A stretch of 64,000 nucleotides of DNA from Nectonema munidae (lineage: Eukaryota > Nematomorpha > Nectonematoida > Nectonematidae). The position numbers and the translations under genes are program-made. The notes below the pieces were generated by a model, which worked only from the letters and a program-made list of their open reading frames with translations, searched no databases and was not told the origin of the DNA. This document shows, piece by piece, positions 46,201 through 56,424 of this stretch (the stretch's first letter is position 1; each line of letters begins with the position of its first letter). The stretch is from contig JAUIRK010000858.1 of assembly GCA_030549495.1 (NCBI GenBank), positions 570,501 through 634,500 of the forward strand. Reading direction: 5' to 3'.

Positions 46201-48348
46201 TTCCTATTTTTCATAAATTTTGGGAATAGAATTGAAGAAAATGAGTTGAAAAAAACATTGAGTGATGATTAATCTCAAATGACAATATAAAAATGAAAAG
46301 TCATATAAGTTCTCAAAAAAAATAACGGTCGTACAAAAAACAAAGCGGGGTGAAAAAATAGGCCGAGTACGAGCGGGCTTGATAAAAATTTTAAACAGCT
46401 ATGGGTTGAATAAAGTAGGCACCAATGTTAATCTCGAAGTTGTAAATTTTGAAACCACTTTGAAAATTTGGAAACATTCGTCAGCAGATTGAAGACTGGC
46501 GATTTCAAAAGAATCAACTATTACCATCAGCATTTTATTTTATATTAGCAAAAATGTAATCAAATATTATTTTTTAAATGTCTCTTACACGCAATAAAAT
46601 AGTGTTACTTTCAACATCATAAAATGATTATGAATCTTTGTAGTTAAAAAATAACTAATTCAATTCATTGGTTCACACAAAAATAATGTTCTAGTGAGGA
46701 GGAGAGGGTAAAGATAAAATTTGGTTTTATTAAAAAAATGTAATTAAATTCATCTCAAAACATTGAATACATATCAATTACACTCACAATGATGCGATTG
46801 CTGCGTGCACTGAAAGCTAAAATATCTTTACAATTGTGTTCATCCAGAAAGGAAAAATGTCTAGTAAGCCGATTTTTAGCACTCATGTGTATTGAAGCTA
46901 TTTGACTTTATCTTCATCCAACGTTTTATTTAATTAGATTAAGCCAGGCATAGAAGTTCTTTACAATGATATTCTTGGCAGTCACGTGAACTTTGAAGCA
47001 CAAGCTCATTGTGAGTTATGCTACCTCATTTCCAAAGATCTCAAAAAATGTAGCACGTGCTTAAAAGTAAGTACCATATTTCCATGTCATTTTTAAGACT
47101 TACGTTTTGAAAAAAGGATTTTATACCCTTAAGAAGAGTATAAATATTTTGTTTAAAACATAGAAATCATATTACATTTAAATGAGTGTAGAAAATGCGT
47201 AAAATTGTGTCTCGCTTCAATTTCTACATTTCTCTGTATACCTACTTCTTGAAACTTTAAAAGTAGATAAATTCAAGACCACAATTGATTCCCATAACTT
47301 CTACTTCTACCTCTTGGAAATATTAGGAAGTGAATCTACTATATTTCATATTTAGTATAAAATAAAAATTCTTTGTATATGTAAAAACAACAATAACGAC
47401 TTTCATAATAAATGATGACAATGTAATACTGATATTAGTCACCAGGCTGCACCTCCGTTGATTTATTCTGTTCGCCTGGAACTCCCTATGAAATATATAA
47501 ATTTGTGCGACTTCTATGAGCCGTGCCCTGAAAACAACAGTGCCCAGTTTAGAGTCTGGCGACGGGACTAAGTTAGACTATAAAGTAACCGTGAGTAATT
47601 TTTCCCTAGTGCGTTTTTATGATACATGAACTAATCTTGGTGTAAATATAGAAAATGGAAGATTTTCATTAGAAATAAACAATAAAAAAATTTTAACTTT
47701 GAAAGATAGCAAGCTAGCATTTTTTATGTTTCTTTCATTTGAAGATGTAGGTAGTTTTCATATACTTTTTTGAATATCTTCAGTTTAAGATCGGGAATTT
47801 GTTTACTGCGTCAGAAAAATTTTTTCGTGACTACGTGGTTTAACACGCGGGTCGTAGTACGCCGACCACCGCTTTTGAGTATAGATAGATGAGCAAGAGT
47901 ACGTTGAAAATAATTTAAAAAAACTAGGAAATAATTATCTCATTATTTTTTAGTTAGAATTAGAATGATATTTCCGGAAAAAATGCAAATATCATTTAAA
48001 TATCTAAAAATGGCCTCAAATAAAATATTAGAACTCTTTCCCATGCACGTACATTGTACAATAAACATATGTTATCTATCACAATTTTGATGTAGCTTGA
48101 GTTTGTTTAGTATATGCAAAGATTTCAGTATAAAAAATGTATACTGCTACGTGTAACATAGCAACAAAAAAGCACGTAGTAAAATAACTTTCTAAAAAAA
48201 ATTTCATCCAGATTTTGTATATGGTTGCTGATATGTCAAATTTTATATTAAAGAATTTTCTCTTTCTTTAAAGATTTATTATTGCGGAAAAGGTTGTCAA
48301 AGACTGCACTGGCCTATTCACAAGAAGAGTTGCAAGCAAGTTAAGTGA
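34208..48348 (+). CDS. ANKMY2: ANKMY2-like ankyrin-repeat and MYND-finger protein (5' exon not found)
   Basis: Nine GT-AG exons with matching phases: 34208-34275, 38704-38842, 39058-39156, 40169-40246, 40302-40387, 40428-40627, 45490-45625, 46938-47066, 48274-48348. Together they give about 335 residues, co-linear with vertebrate ANKMY2. Ankyrin repeats: DGMTPLSHAAFKARLPVMQL... NAGADIN, YTPLMFAALSG, then GVKFLLDCGADKN. The ANKMY2-specific segment follows: AYIINNYLPKKHLQHYKKP (vertebrate TIINNFFPRERLDYYTKP) and TNLHPISVIK. The last two exons form a MYND zinc finger with all Cys/His ligands (HCELC, KCSTC, YYCGKGC, HWPIHKKSC). ANKMY2 is known to act in ciliary Hedgehog/cAMP signalling. The first coding exon, which must end in the first base of a codon, was not located. 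The protein stops right after the MYND finger, lacking the acidic tail of vertebrates. AATAAA at 48403. Confidence 0.88.
34962..35034 (-). mobile_element. hAT-type end, GGAGCCGGAGCC family
   Basis: From 35034 on the minus strand: CAGGGTTTCGGAGCCAAG, later GGCTCCGGCTCCGGGG. Same family as the terminus at 16263 and words near 14870 and 38405. Confidence 0.55.
35046..36027 (-). pseudogene. Tigger/JRK-like DDE transposase, broken
   Basis: Minus-strand reading shows the family order: a CENP-B-type N-terminal helix-turn-helix (LTVKNNEICVYKNHHPSESH, 36027-35853), WVDQFKRRYGIS near 35640, the first catalytic Asp in NCDETGFFYKVQPDSTIA near 35510, and the second in ILLSDNVSSHKS then NTTSHIQSMGARIIKTFKAH (35315-35046). 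These match Tigger/jerky transposases (ADETGLFWK, LLDNAPSHP, NTTSLIQPMDQGVI). Several frameshifts and stops. The D-Q of the third motif is changed to A-R. Confidence 0.8.
36090..37650. other. ANKMY2 intron sequence, nothing recognised
   Basis: AT-rich. A locally GC-richer part at 37180-37310 ends in GGGTATAAAAAG, but no gene or family could be identified there. The 73-codon frame at 37088-37309 has no recognisable domain. Confidence 0.45.
37690..37810. repeat. short tandem duplication, period about 73 bp
   Basis: CCTGATAGAGCGGTCACCTG near 37709 recurs as CCTGATAGAACAGTCACATG near 37782, both followed by TCTA and an A/C-rich stretch. Confidence 0.65.
37948..38068. mobile_element. short TTAA MITE (copy 3, diverged)
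   Basis: 121 bp between TTAA at 37944-37947 and TTAA at 38069-38072. The ends, TCTTTTGAAGACTAG and reverse complement CTCTTAGACGACCAG, are imperfect inverted repeats. The interior shares TGTCTGC followed by a TTTTTTATGTT block with copy 1 at 8185. Confidence 0.6.
38400..38480. repeat. fragment of the GGAGCC hAT-end family
   Basis: AGGAGTTGGAGCCATTAAAA and GGCTCTGCCTCCGCC words recall the hAT ends at 14870, 16263 and 34962. No sharp boundary. Confidence 0.35.
38870..39007. mobile_element. short TTAA MITE (copy 4) filling an ANKMY2 intron
   Basis: 138 bp with terminal repeats CCCTTTCGTGACCAG and (reverse complement) GCCTTTCGTGACCAG, 14 of 15 identical. TTAA follows at 39008-39011; the left flank is ATAA. 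It occupies most of the 215-bp intron between exons 38704-38842 and 39058-39156, and leaves both splice sites intact. Confidence 0.8.
39243..39340 (-). repeat. tRNA-like relic in an ANKMY2 intron
   Basis: Minus strand: GTCGTCTAGTGGTGAGAGC resembles tRNA box A (as in tRNA-Asp/Glu), and GTTTTGATTCCCGATTC, about 35 bases later, is a damaged box B. It could be a SINE head or dead tRNA; the acceptor stem does not pair well. Confidence 0.45.
40896..41014. mobile_element. short TTAA MITE (copy 5)
   Basis: 119 bp, TTAA on the left (40892-40895), ends CCCGTTAACGCCCAA and (reverse complement) CCCGTTAACGACCAG. In inverted orientation it matches copy 2 at 33852-33973 almost base for base, differing at only a handful of positions and a 3-base gap. 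Lies in the large sixth resolved intron of ANKMY2. Confidence 0.85.
41100..41820 (+). other. unassigned GC-richer segment, possible TE relic
   Basis: Composition is noticeably less AT-rich than its surroundings, and the 64-codon frame at 41121-41315 (KNFADRIRKGESEDWLTAER) plus later basic stretches (FQLEERAHNKEVIAPIKK) look like decayed coding DNA. I do not recognise the family. It is inside an ANKMY2 intron, has no consistent frame, and is unlikely to be a host exon. Confidence 0.35.
42901..45164 (+). mobile_element. piggyBac transposon, 2,264 bp, decayed
   Basis: Flanked by TTAA at 42897-42900 and 45165-45168, the piggyBac target. Ends start CTCTTTACTTTC on the left and CCCTTCTATTTACC on the right in reverse complement. 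Each end carries a subterminal near-palindrome GGGTC-N5/6-GACCC, about 10 bases in on the left and about 36 bases in on the right: the asymmetric short/long spacing known for piggyBac ends. The transposase relic is inside on the plus strand. Located in an intron of ANKMY2. Confidence 0.93.
43477..45060 (+). pseudogene. piggyBac transposase, broken
   Basis: Starts with an acidic N terminus (MDFSESFECVSDENSGS), then GPTKYA, FDKLAPIREVWESWSENLS, and the highly conserved core NVTVDEQLVAFSGRCPF with YIPSKPAKYGIKIWTLCD and MEIYTGKQ (44054-44275), the best-known piggyBac block including the first catalytic Asp. Near the C terminus is a cysteine-rich finger (CSHCSSTCDN...LCSKCHTFLC, about 44928-45000) that binds the element ends. 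Multiple frameshifts and stops, so non-autonomous now. Confidence 0.88.
45880..46180. other. possible non-autonomous element start
   Basis: TTAA at 45887-45890 followed by a GC-richer stretch (CACTCCGGCACGTGCGTGG, then ACGTGTATGGACGGG) suggests the end of another small element. No second terminus established. Confidence 0.25.
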
Positions 48349-48784
48349 AAAAAAGAAGCTTGTTCAGCCATTTCCTTTGTGTATCCATTTTTTGTAAAGG
48401 TTAATAAAATTATTTTCTGTTTTACTTTTTCACACAAATTCAATTTATTAGCTATTTTATGATGACTTATTTAAGAGTGGCGTTATGCTTGATCGATTTT
48501 TGTTTTTTTTTCATAATCGCAGATTGAGCAAGTATACACTAGCTAAAGCAGCTTTAAGCCGAAACTTTATGAAGTCATTTCGTTCAGGTATTTTTGCGGA
48601 TTTTAGGTTGAATATAAAAATATGAAAGGAAAGTCTATTTCAGGTGGGTAAGATACGCACATCTTGTGGATAATAATAGTCTAGAATCCATCATCAATGC
48701 TTTCCTATATTGAATATCGAGAAAAAATGTTATTAATTTCGTTGGGGGAAATTTTTTTCTGGATCTGATTCTGGTGTATATTCC

Positions 48785-48870
48785 ATGCACCGTATTTTTC
48801 AGACTATGAGTCGAAACTTTTTTAACAAGTTGCCAGCCTGGGCGTATGTACGGGTTTTTTAAGGAAAGAT
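48785..48870 (+). repeat. element end with ACCGTATTTTTC motif
   Basis: CACCGTATTTTTCAGACTAT then GAGTCG matches the start of a widely dispersed DNA-element end (ACCGTATTTTTCGGACTATAAGTCG) and is related to the ends at 50743-51300. Partner not found. Confidence 0.35.
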
Positions 48871-49131
48871 GTCTATTTTTTACATTACATTTAACTATAT
48901 TTATCAAAATTCAGTGTTGGTACATTATTGGCAGCAAAAACAAATATTCGCATGTGTGTTATATGAGCATCGTTAAAATATTGATTTGAACTTACTTTTG
49001 ATAATGATGCATATTTCTAACAATTTACACTATGATTTCATATTTATTTTTAGATGTTGTATTGATGAGATGCCCTAAGGTAGCTGAATGATAGCTATGA
49101 TTTTTAATTCAAAAGGATTTTACTGTTCTAA

Positions 49132-50547
49132 CCCTATTAGTGCTGAGCTAAATTTTCCGGCTCAAGTGCCCCCTATTTTTCTCAAATATTAATAAGTTTT
49201 TATAAATATTTTTAATGTTACATATATATTTCAACTATCCTGAATTCAGTGGTGATGTCCATTTTTTATCAAAATCAATCAAACCTGTCAAAAAATTGAT
49301 TTATATTTGACAGCTCATCTCAAAAAGGAACTTTAGTATATATTTTTTTACGCATATATACCCATTTTCAAGTATGCTTATGTAATTTTGCTATTCATTC
49401 TATGATGATGCTTTGTTGGTAGCTCTAATTTCATCAGAAATTTATCTTAGTGAAATGACGATTATAATCTTAGCTGAAAAACTATAGATTTAAAGATTTT
49501 TGATTTGCAAAAAAGGAACTTTTTTACGATCAAAACCTTTTTTGAATCATACAATATTAGATCTTACACCACTTCCTAGTTCATTAGAACATGGTAGATA
49601 TTCCATTTAGTCAAGATACTTACTACTTTTTTAAAATGATAACTTTTGATCACACGTCTTTACAGAAATGATTTTCACGCATACATCACTAATTCAATTG
49701 ACACTTTCAGATATTTTTTTAACCGTATTAGCCAAAATGGAATACAGAAATAAAATAAACATACTCGATTTGGTATAAAAACAGATATTTTATTTAAAAT
49801 TTTAAAAATATTTTTGGAGACAGTATTTAGAAGTAAAGCGCAAATCTGAGTGAAGCTTTCAGATATTTTCAAACACAAAATGCGAAAACTTAGTCGAAAA
49901 AAAATAAAACCAGCATCTTCAATTTGGCATAAAACGGATATTTTATTTAAATTTCAAAAATATTTCTGTAAACTGCACATTTGATTGACACTTTCTAACA
50001 TTTTAAAACCTCTAAATGAAAAAATTGTTTAGAAATAAAACGAACATGGCTGATTTGGTATAAAAACATTTTCATATAAAATTAGATGCATATTTTATTG
50101 ACACTTGCAGATATTTTCAAACAATAAAAGCAAGAATTTAGTCTAGAAATGAAACTAGCATGGTTGATTTGGTATAAAAAAATATGTTTTATGTAAAATT
50201 TGAAGGAATATTTTAATCAATCAAAATTTGATTGACATTTTCTAAAAAGTACCCATGATTATTTACAGGATTAAATATATAACGGGTTATGCGTTCAAAA
50301 CTGAATATAATTATAAATTTTGGGAGTATATAATATAGACCATAAGTATACGGTCAACTACAAATAATGTCAAAATTTTGTTGAAAAATTAAATTTTTTT
50401 GATTTTAATTGACATGGGAGGGTCATTCAAATGGTATCAAAAGATGCAGCTAGCGATTTTAAGAAAAGTCACGAAATTTGAAGGGATATGATTCAGCCAA
50501 TTTTGTACAATTAATTTTTAGTGGGCTTTCCCTCAGCACTAACAGGG
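49132..50547 (-). mobile_element. long TTAA element with internal minisatellite (copy 2, complete)
   Basis: 1,416 bp with terminal inverted repeats CCCTATTAGTGCTGAG (left) and CCCTGTTAGTGCTGAG (right, reverse complement), 15 of 16 identical. TTAA at 50548-50551 on the right and CTAA (49128-49131) on the left. The interior holds about four tandem units (49690-50250). No coding sequence. Related copies: 21404-22400 in inverted orientation and one end at 31045. Confidence 0.8.
49690..50250. repeat. tandem repeat inside the TTAA element, units of about 110-140 bp
   Basis: Recurring blocks: a TTTCAGATATTTT segment, then AGAAATAAAAC-AACATG, GATTTGGTATAAAAACA, and a TATTTTATNTAAAATTT-AAATATTT block, each seen about four times with substitutions. 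The same array lies in the copy at 21740-22240. Confidence 0.7.
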
Positions 50548-50742
50548 TTAATCTGTACCTAGAATTAAATTCTTAACTTTTAATCTTGATTAGTCTGAAA
50601 TATGTTTTTTACTTCAAGGAAAAACAAAAGAGAAAGCCTCGCTAACACAAAGATGTTTTTGAAGAAATGAGCATACACATTAATGTCTGAAAATTTGGCA
50701 CGCATATGTAGCTAACACGTTAGTTCGATTTACACTTATATC

Positions 50743-51300
50743 TATATTTGGTGTATAAGTCGACATTTTAAGCCCCCAAAATTGAGGGTCGACTTATATA
50801 ACAGTCACAAAAAGCAAACCTTTAAATCTTGTGGCATATTGGTGCAGGAAACCAGGCCTAAACTTAGGCTAATACCGACGACAGCCTCGGTGCGGTAACT
50901 ACCAATGTAAATGCATGTAGCTACTAATGTTGTATTTAAAAAATTCACATTCTAATTCGACACTAATAATGTAATAGAACTGGTCAGTAGGAGAGTTAGG
51001 AACAGACTGAATTAGAGAGATAAAGAAGTGAACGTATGCGTATGTAAACTATAGAGTTTTATGTTAATACTACCTTATATATTATTTCATATTGTAAGTA
51101 GAACAACATTTGTAATAACATACCGGTAGTCTTTAATTAATGTTCGGTGTTTTATATATGGTAACTTTTACACGGCTGCTTAGGCTAGCCGATAACTTAG
51201 GCGAGTTCTGTATTTTAGAGGTCGACTTATACCTCAGATATTAGCAAAAATGATAAAAAATTACTCTCATTTTGGGGGTCGACTTATACACCGAAATATA
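50743..51300. mobile_element. non-autonomous DNA element with GTGTATAAGTCGAC ends
   Basis: The left end TATATTTGGTGTATAAGTCG and the right end in reverse complement TATATTTCGGTGTATAAGTC form inverted repeats of more than 20 bases with one indel. Subterminal copies of GGTCGACTTATA also occur inside both ends (near 50787 and 51220). About 560 bp, no coding sequence. Superfamily not assigned; the ends resemble dispersed invertebrate elements of the ACCGTAT...TATAAGTCG type. Confidence 0.65.
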
Positions 51301-51705
51301 CGGTATATCTATACGACAACAATATGATGCATCTTTGAGCCTCGACTTGTCTTATGCTTTTTCATAGATTTTGCCCAAAATAGACATTTCTACTTATAGA
51401 CTTGTAGGCCAAAAATGCGATAGTTAATAATGGTTGAGTTTTCTCTAGAAGGATTCTTTTCATATTTTTTTCTGTTAGAAATTTCAAAATTGTAAGTTTT
51501 AGTGTTAATAACGTAGCTAGTTTTAAAACGAAAATGAAGTTTACTAAGATTTTAGAGGTAAATTGGGGGAAGTCATTTATCGAGCAACATCATTGATGAA
51601 GAAGCAATGGAGTTTATATATTGAACAAAATTTTCAGAAATCAAATCAAGAAGTAAATTTCATAATTTTATAATTAAGTAAAGGAAGAAAATGCTGTCAA
51701 TTTGG

Positions 51706-52944
51706 TCAGGCATGTTTACCCACAATTAACGCTTTGTAAGCAGATACAATGTCGGAGACAGCGGTATCAATGTGTGCCTTTGTAGTAAAATAGCCTACAC
51801 TCAGCCGCACAGTTTGACGACAAACAACTTCATCGAACCCAAATGCCTTGAGTACAAGTGAGGACGACTCCTTGTGACACGCACTGCCTGTACTCGCTTG
51901 TAAAAATTTGCAATTTTTGAGTAAATTTTTGGCATTTAGATCAACTGGCAGTGGAATGTAAATGCTGAGTGTATTTGGAAGAAAAGATGATGAGAAGAAC
52001 TTTGCGTTATTCACCGAAATATCTACTCCAATTTCTTTGAAGGCACTTTCCATTCGGCTGCGCAAACAAGAACACATGCATCGTAAATGCGAGAAGAGGT
52101 TTTTGTTGTGAATGATGAATTTTGCACCTGCCCCCAATCCATTTATCATCGCGACATTTTCAGTTCCAGGTCTGATTCCAAATTCTTGCTTTCCACCGAA
52201 GAACATTGGAAAAAGTGGAAACGTTTTAGTGCATTCTCCCTTTCTGCAGATAAGAGCGCCATTTCTTGGAGCATAAAATTTATGTCCTGCAATTGCCAAA
52301 TAGTCCACTCCTAAATCCCTCATATTCACGCTTATTTTGCCGATGGCCTGCGCAGCGTCAGTATGGAAGAACGGATACTTGTTCATGGAGAAGAATGCTT
52401 CTTGAAAGCTACTACGCACAAATTCTACCAGAGAGGCCAGTGGTTGAATGATACCAATTTCATTATTTGCTAGCATTATACTTATGAGAATAGTGTTTCT
52501 TGTTATAGCACTGAGCAACGCTTCTTTTTCAACGAGTCCTGTCTTGGTTGAAACCGGGATAATTGTTAATATGATTGAGCCAGATGACTCCAGATTCTTC
52601 AATAATAATCCCACAGAATCATGTTCAATATTCGAAGTAATGACGTGAGGTAGGTCATTATTCAGGGTGTCGAAGAAAGATAAAGCAGATTTGATGGCAA
52701 GAGCGTTGGATTCTGTTCCACCAGAGGTAAAAATAACTATCCCATCTTCCTTGTCAGAGTTTACAAGCTCTGCCACCAAACTTCTAGAATCTTCAACACT
52801 ATGTTTAGCCTCAAATCCTATGGAGTACGAGCTACTTGGATTTGCCCAGAGGTATTTCAGTGAGTCAGAAACAGCAGATATCACTTCCTCAATGATAGGC
52901 GTAGTTGCATTGTAGTCGAAGTAGGCACAATTTTCATCCTTCAT
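51706..52944 (-). CDS. SCLY: selenocysteine lyase (class V aminotransferase fold)
   Basis: A 412-residue uninterrupted frame, co-linear with vertebrate SCLY. The PLP-dependent enzyme releases selenium from selenocysteine, giving alanine and selenide for reuse by selenophosphate synthetase; it is cytosolic. Seen: YFDYNATTPI (8-17), NPSSSYS, the PLP phosphate loop SGGTESNALA (74-83), NIEHDS (105-110), MLANNEIG, HTDAAQA (194-200), the Schiff-base lysine in GHKFYAPRNGA (Lys222), FGGKQE-GIRPGTEN, and the catalytic cysteine in ASTGSACH (Cys356; human ASVGAACH, Cys388). YAPR after the lysine and the spacing to the active-site cysteine favour SCLY over mitochondrial NFS1, and there is no N-terminal targeting sequence. 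It lacks introns. Immediate neighbours are TEs. No breaks, so likely functional. Confidence 0.93.
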   Translation of the reverse strand: MKDENCAYFDYNATTPIIEEVISAVSDSLKYLWANPSSSYSIGFEAKHSVEDSRSLVAELVNSDKEDGIVIFTSGGTESNALAIKSALSFFDTLNNDLPHVITSNIEHDSVGLLLKNLESSGSIILTIIPVSTKTGLVEKEALLSAITRNTILISIMLANNEIGIIQPLASLVEFVRSSFQEAFFSMNKYPFFHTDAAQAIGKISVNMRDLGVDYLAIAGHKFYAPRNGALICRKGECTKTFPLFPMFFGGKQEFGIRPGTENVAMINGLGAGAKFIIHNKNLFSHLRCMCSCLRSRMESAFKEIGVDISVNNAKFFSSSFLPNTLSIYIPLPVDLNAKNLLKNCKFLQASTGSACHKESSSLVLKAFGFDEVVCRQTVRLSVGYFTTKAHIDTAVSDIVSAYKALIVGKHA

Positions 52945-55900
52945 ATATTAATGATATGGCTTATCTTCCTTCCTATTAATCATAAAGTAAGAAAAATAGA
53001 TTTGTATTGATAAATCAGTTGAATGCGTTTGTATTGACATTAGACTTGCGTTTGCAAAACTTATATGCCCAATTCTCCTGGAGAAGATAACTTTATACTC
53101 TTACCCTCTGATCCTCCAAATATATTTCACTTCTGAATTTTTGCGAGTATTATAAAGAAAGGTTACAAAGAAATAAGGAAAAAATGGTGGAAAAATATAT
53201 TTTAATAATAAAAAAATTAGAAAATAGCTATTGAAGAACACTTAAAAATAGAAGATTAATAGAGGGATTTGCCCCCTCTCCCTTTGGGGAGCACTGCGTT
53301 ATTGATTCAAAACAGTACATTTTTTATTCCAACTTTATTAACTTTACAAAAATATTCAATAAGAAAATATTTTATCAAATTTTAAAGGATTCTAAAGTCC
53401 ATCAAAATTTGAAAAATCTTGGAAAAAATTAAATCAAAAAATATACAGAACAAAAAAGAAAAGGTTTCGTCTATCAAAACATAAATTTTCATCTTTGGAA
53501 TCAATAAAAGCACAAACTTAAAAACAAAGAAAAATGACGTCAAACAAAAGAACAAAACAAAGTAAGAGCACGTGTTTTAAAAGATAATAAAACAAATAGC
53601 AATTGAAAAATTGATTAATGATAAAAAGATGAGAAATGGTCACTTAACATCATATAGGAAAACCCCATACTTAAGCAATAGGTAAGGTTGCCTTTTACAC
53701 TATCAAACGGGGACAAAAATAATTAATACGAAAAATACTTTGAAAGTTAAAGATGAGTTTTTATAATAAATAAATCATCACATTTGGGGGGAATTTTTGA
53801 AGCTCCTTTTTTGACATACAAGATTAATGAATGAAAAGACAGAATTCATATAAATTTTTCGAGATACCGTTACTTCTGACAACCCTAACAATAGATTAAC
53901 ATAATCTAAAAAACTTAATATTTTAGTTTATTGTAAACTTATCAGGTATACAATTGGAATTAATAAAAAAATGTGGAACACTCTAGTATGCATATCTCAA
54001 GGAAGCTTTATTTAGTCACCATAAAATTTTAAATCAGAAACAAATTAAACATGCAAAAATAGTATAATTAGTCATTATGCGATACTTCTTATTAGCTGGC
54101 TTTTCTGAATTCATTTTTGAACTTATTTTTTTTACTGTTCTCCAATATAAGGAATATTTACAGTGTTTATTTTATCAAAGTTGTTGGCCTTCTTTTATTT
54201 TGATAGATTCAACTTTTTTTGACAAATCTCCAAATATTATCTTTCCATTTTCTTCACAATCAACCTTTTTATCTTTCATTAGATTATCACATCCTTTTCT
54301 CTTTATTCTTTATAAATACAAGGGATGCATCAATTGATGATTTTTATATTCTGATACTGAACGATAAATCTCGTGAAAAGAACTAAAAATAAGGTAATCT
54401 TTAACTTTACGGTTCCGTCAATCAAAAAATTTCTCTGACAAATTATTGGCTGTTGTGATGTCAATCAAACTATATAATTTTTAAGTAGTTTTAATATGTA
54501 GCATCCTATAAAGTAAAAATTACAACATATCTAAATGAATAAATATATTTTACATTACTTAGTAAACAAATTTGTACAAAATTGATTAAAAACTTTTTAT
54601 GGTATTCAAACTATAATAGAATTTCCGAATATATTTTACTAAAAATTCTAGATCTACTATATAAAACTATGTCAGTAAATTAAAAAAATAGAAAATTTAC
54701 AAAAATTTTTTAGAATTCAAAAATATAATAAATTTTGTTGAATATATTTTACTAAAGATTCTAGATATAATTTACAAAAAATAGGGTAATAAAAAAATTA
54801 TAAGTTAAAAAAAAATTCTTTTTTATGTTCAATACTCAGGTTACTATTCCTTCAAAGGTTTAAGAAAAAGTGAAGAAAGAATATTATTATTTTATTACTA
54901 TTTTAAAAATCCATTTATCATTCGGAAAAAAGATTTTATTTTTAGTAAATTTCGGTTGCGTCCAGATTGCTTCCTTCGAAGAAAGTGAAACAATATTGCG
55001 AGTGAGGAAAAAATTTGTTTTCGTATCAAAACTCTCTCATTTATGCAAAACGGTGTGTCTGTCGTTTGCGTTTGTTTTTTGTTGGTGGTTCGGTTGTATT
55101 TGTATAAGATGTTTCGCTCAGCATAGATAGCAACCCTTATGTGCAATACTGATTCATAAGTGTATGATGTGTTTTGTATGGGTTTGAATACAAAATCTTC
55201 TTTTGTAGTTTACTTGATACCACACATATGCACCAAACAAATAAAAAACACACAAAATATAACCAAATTCCCCCTATGCTACCTCGCTCAAATCGATTAG
55301 GCATGATAATGATCTACTCTGAGTGAGAATACATTTTATCGAAAATTGTTTTTCTTCTGTTAAAAGTTTTAAATTCAAATGATAAATTAGAAATTTAAAG
55401 TTTGCTCGGACAAAGTTCTTTTAAATATTTTCCAATACAATTTGCTACAAAAATTGTAAATTTTGTCTGATGGATATTGTTGGAAATGTTTGTTTGTGGT
55501 AAAAAAGACGTCTCTTTCGGTCTTTTTTTGCAAAAACCCCCTCACCTTAAATTCTATGTTTTGTTCTTTGTGGTGGTGTCGGACTATTCATTAGCTTATT
55601 CTGAAGCTCTATTGGAAGTAGACGAACTGTGTAGACGGCATTTTTGAGAAAGTTGCTACAAGTTGGGTTAAAATAAATTGTCTAACTGTTGGGTTTTGAT
55701 GAAAACTTTGAACAAATTATAGTAGAAATTGATGAAGCAATTTTTTCATAGAAAATATCACAGGGGTACTTGGAGAGAAGGTCTTGGGTGTTTAGAGCAA
55801 TTGAAAGAAATAGTAAGAATTTTTTAGTTGAAGATAGGAGCAAACACCTCCAAATTATACAAAGAATACCAGTCCTTATTGTTTCTGACTGCGCTTACAA

Positions 55901-56400
55901 CTTTCTAACATAATATGGAGTTTATGTCTTGGGAGTATACACCAACGTACTTTGTTGCCCACATTCCACGCAAAACATTGAAATCTTTGGTCGGCAAAAG
56001 AAAATTTAAAGACATTTGGCCCTCCACAATCATTCAAATCTTTTAGTTAGTTCGTTTGGAGAACTTTTCAAAAGAAAATTATTTTCTGTTTTTAAATTCT
56101 TTAAAAGTTTATTGCACCTCAAAGTATTGAAAGGTAAAGTTGTATTTTTATTTCTAAATTAAATATTACTGCATACAAATTAATCTAGATCTTTAGAAAT
56201 AAGTTATGATTCATTAAATTTGAATCATAAAAATTTTTTTATTATCTTTATTTATGTAGGTTTACTATATATAGTTTGTTGCCACAACTCATATTTATCA
56301 AAGAATTTTTGTGACAAAGAAAGTACAAAATAAGAGAGAATATAAAAAATAATGAAATTTGTTTAAAATATACTATACTTTTTGTTGTTTAACCAAAATA
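52945..56400. other. intergenic, nothing recognised
   Basis: About 3.4 kb of very AT-rich sequence. Open frames of 75-90 codons (54077-54337, 54870-55146 on both strands) lack family resemblance. 55490-55990 is less AT-rich and might be decayed coding DNA (e.g. frames around 55740-55990 reading like a transposase), but no motif could be fixed. Confidence 0.45.
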
Positions 56401-56424
56401 AATTCCTAAATATTAAATCAGGAG

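Noticed and set aside
47439-47580. GC-richer stretch with a good acceptor (ATTAG) in the last ANKMY2 intron, considered as an alternative exon.
   Set aside because: Splicing to it would cut the MYND finger in half, the frame stops after 27 codons, and the exon at 48274 completes the finger exactly.
52087-52915. Four plus-strand frames opposite SCLY.
   Set aside because: Antisense shadows of the intact SCLY coding region.
51706-52944. The PLP enzyme considered as mitochondrial cysteine desulfurase NFS1.
   Set aside because: There is no targeting sequence, and the motifs around the lysine (GHKFYAPRNGAL) and cysteine (STGSACH) and the overall alignment fit SCLY better.
54870-55146. Overlapping frames on both strands (86 and 82 codons) as a small host gene.
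   Set aside because: No recognisable domain, no splice or polyadenylation context, and both strands open equally, which suggests chance.
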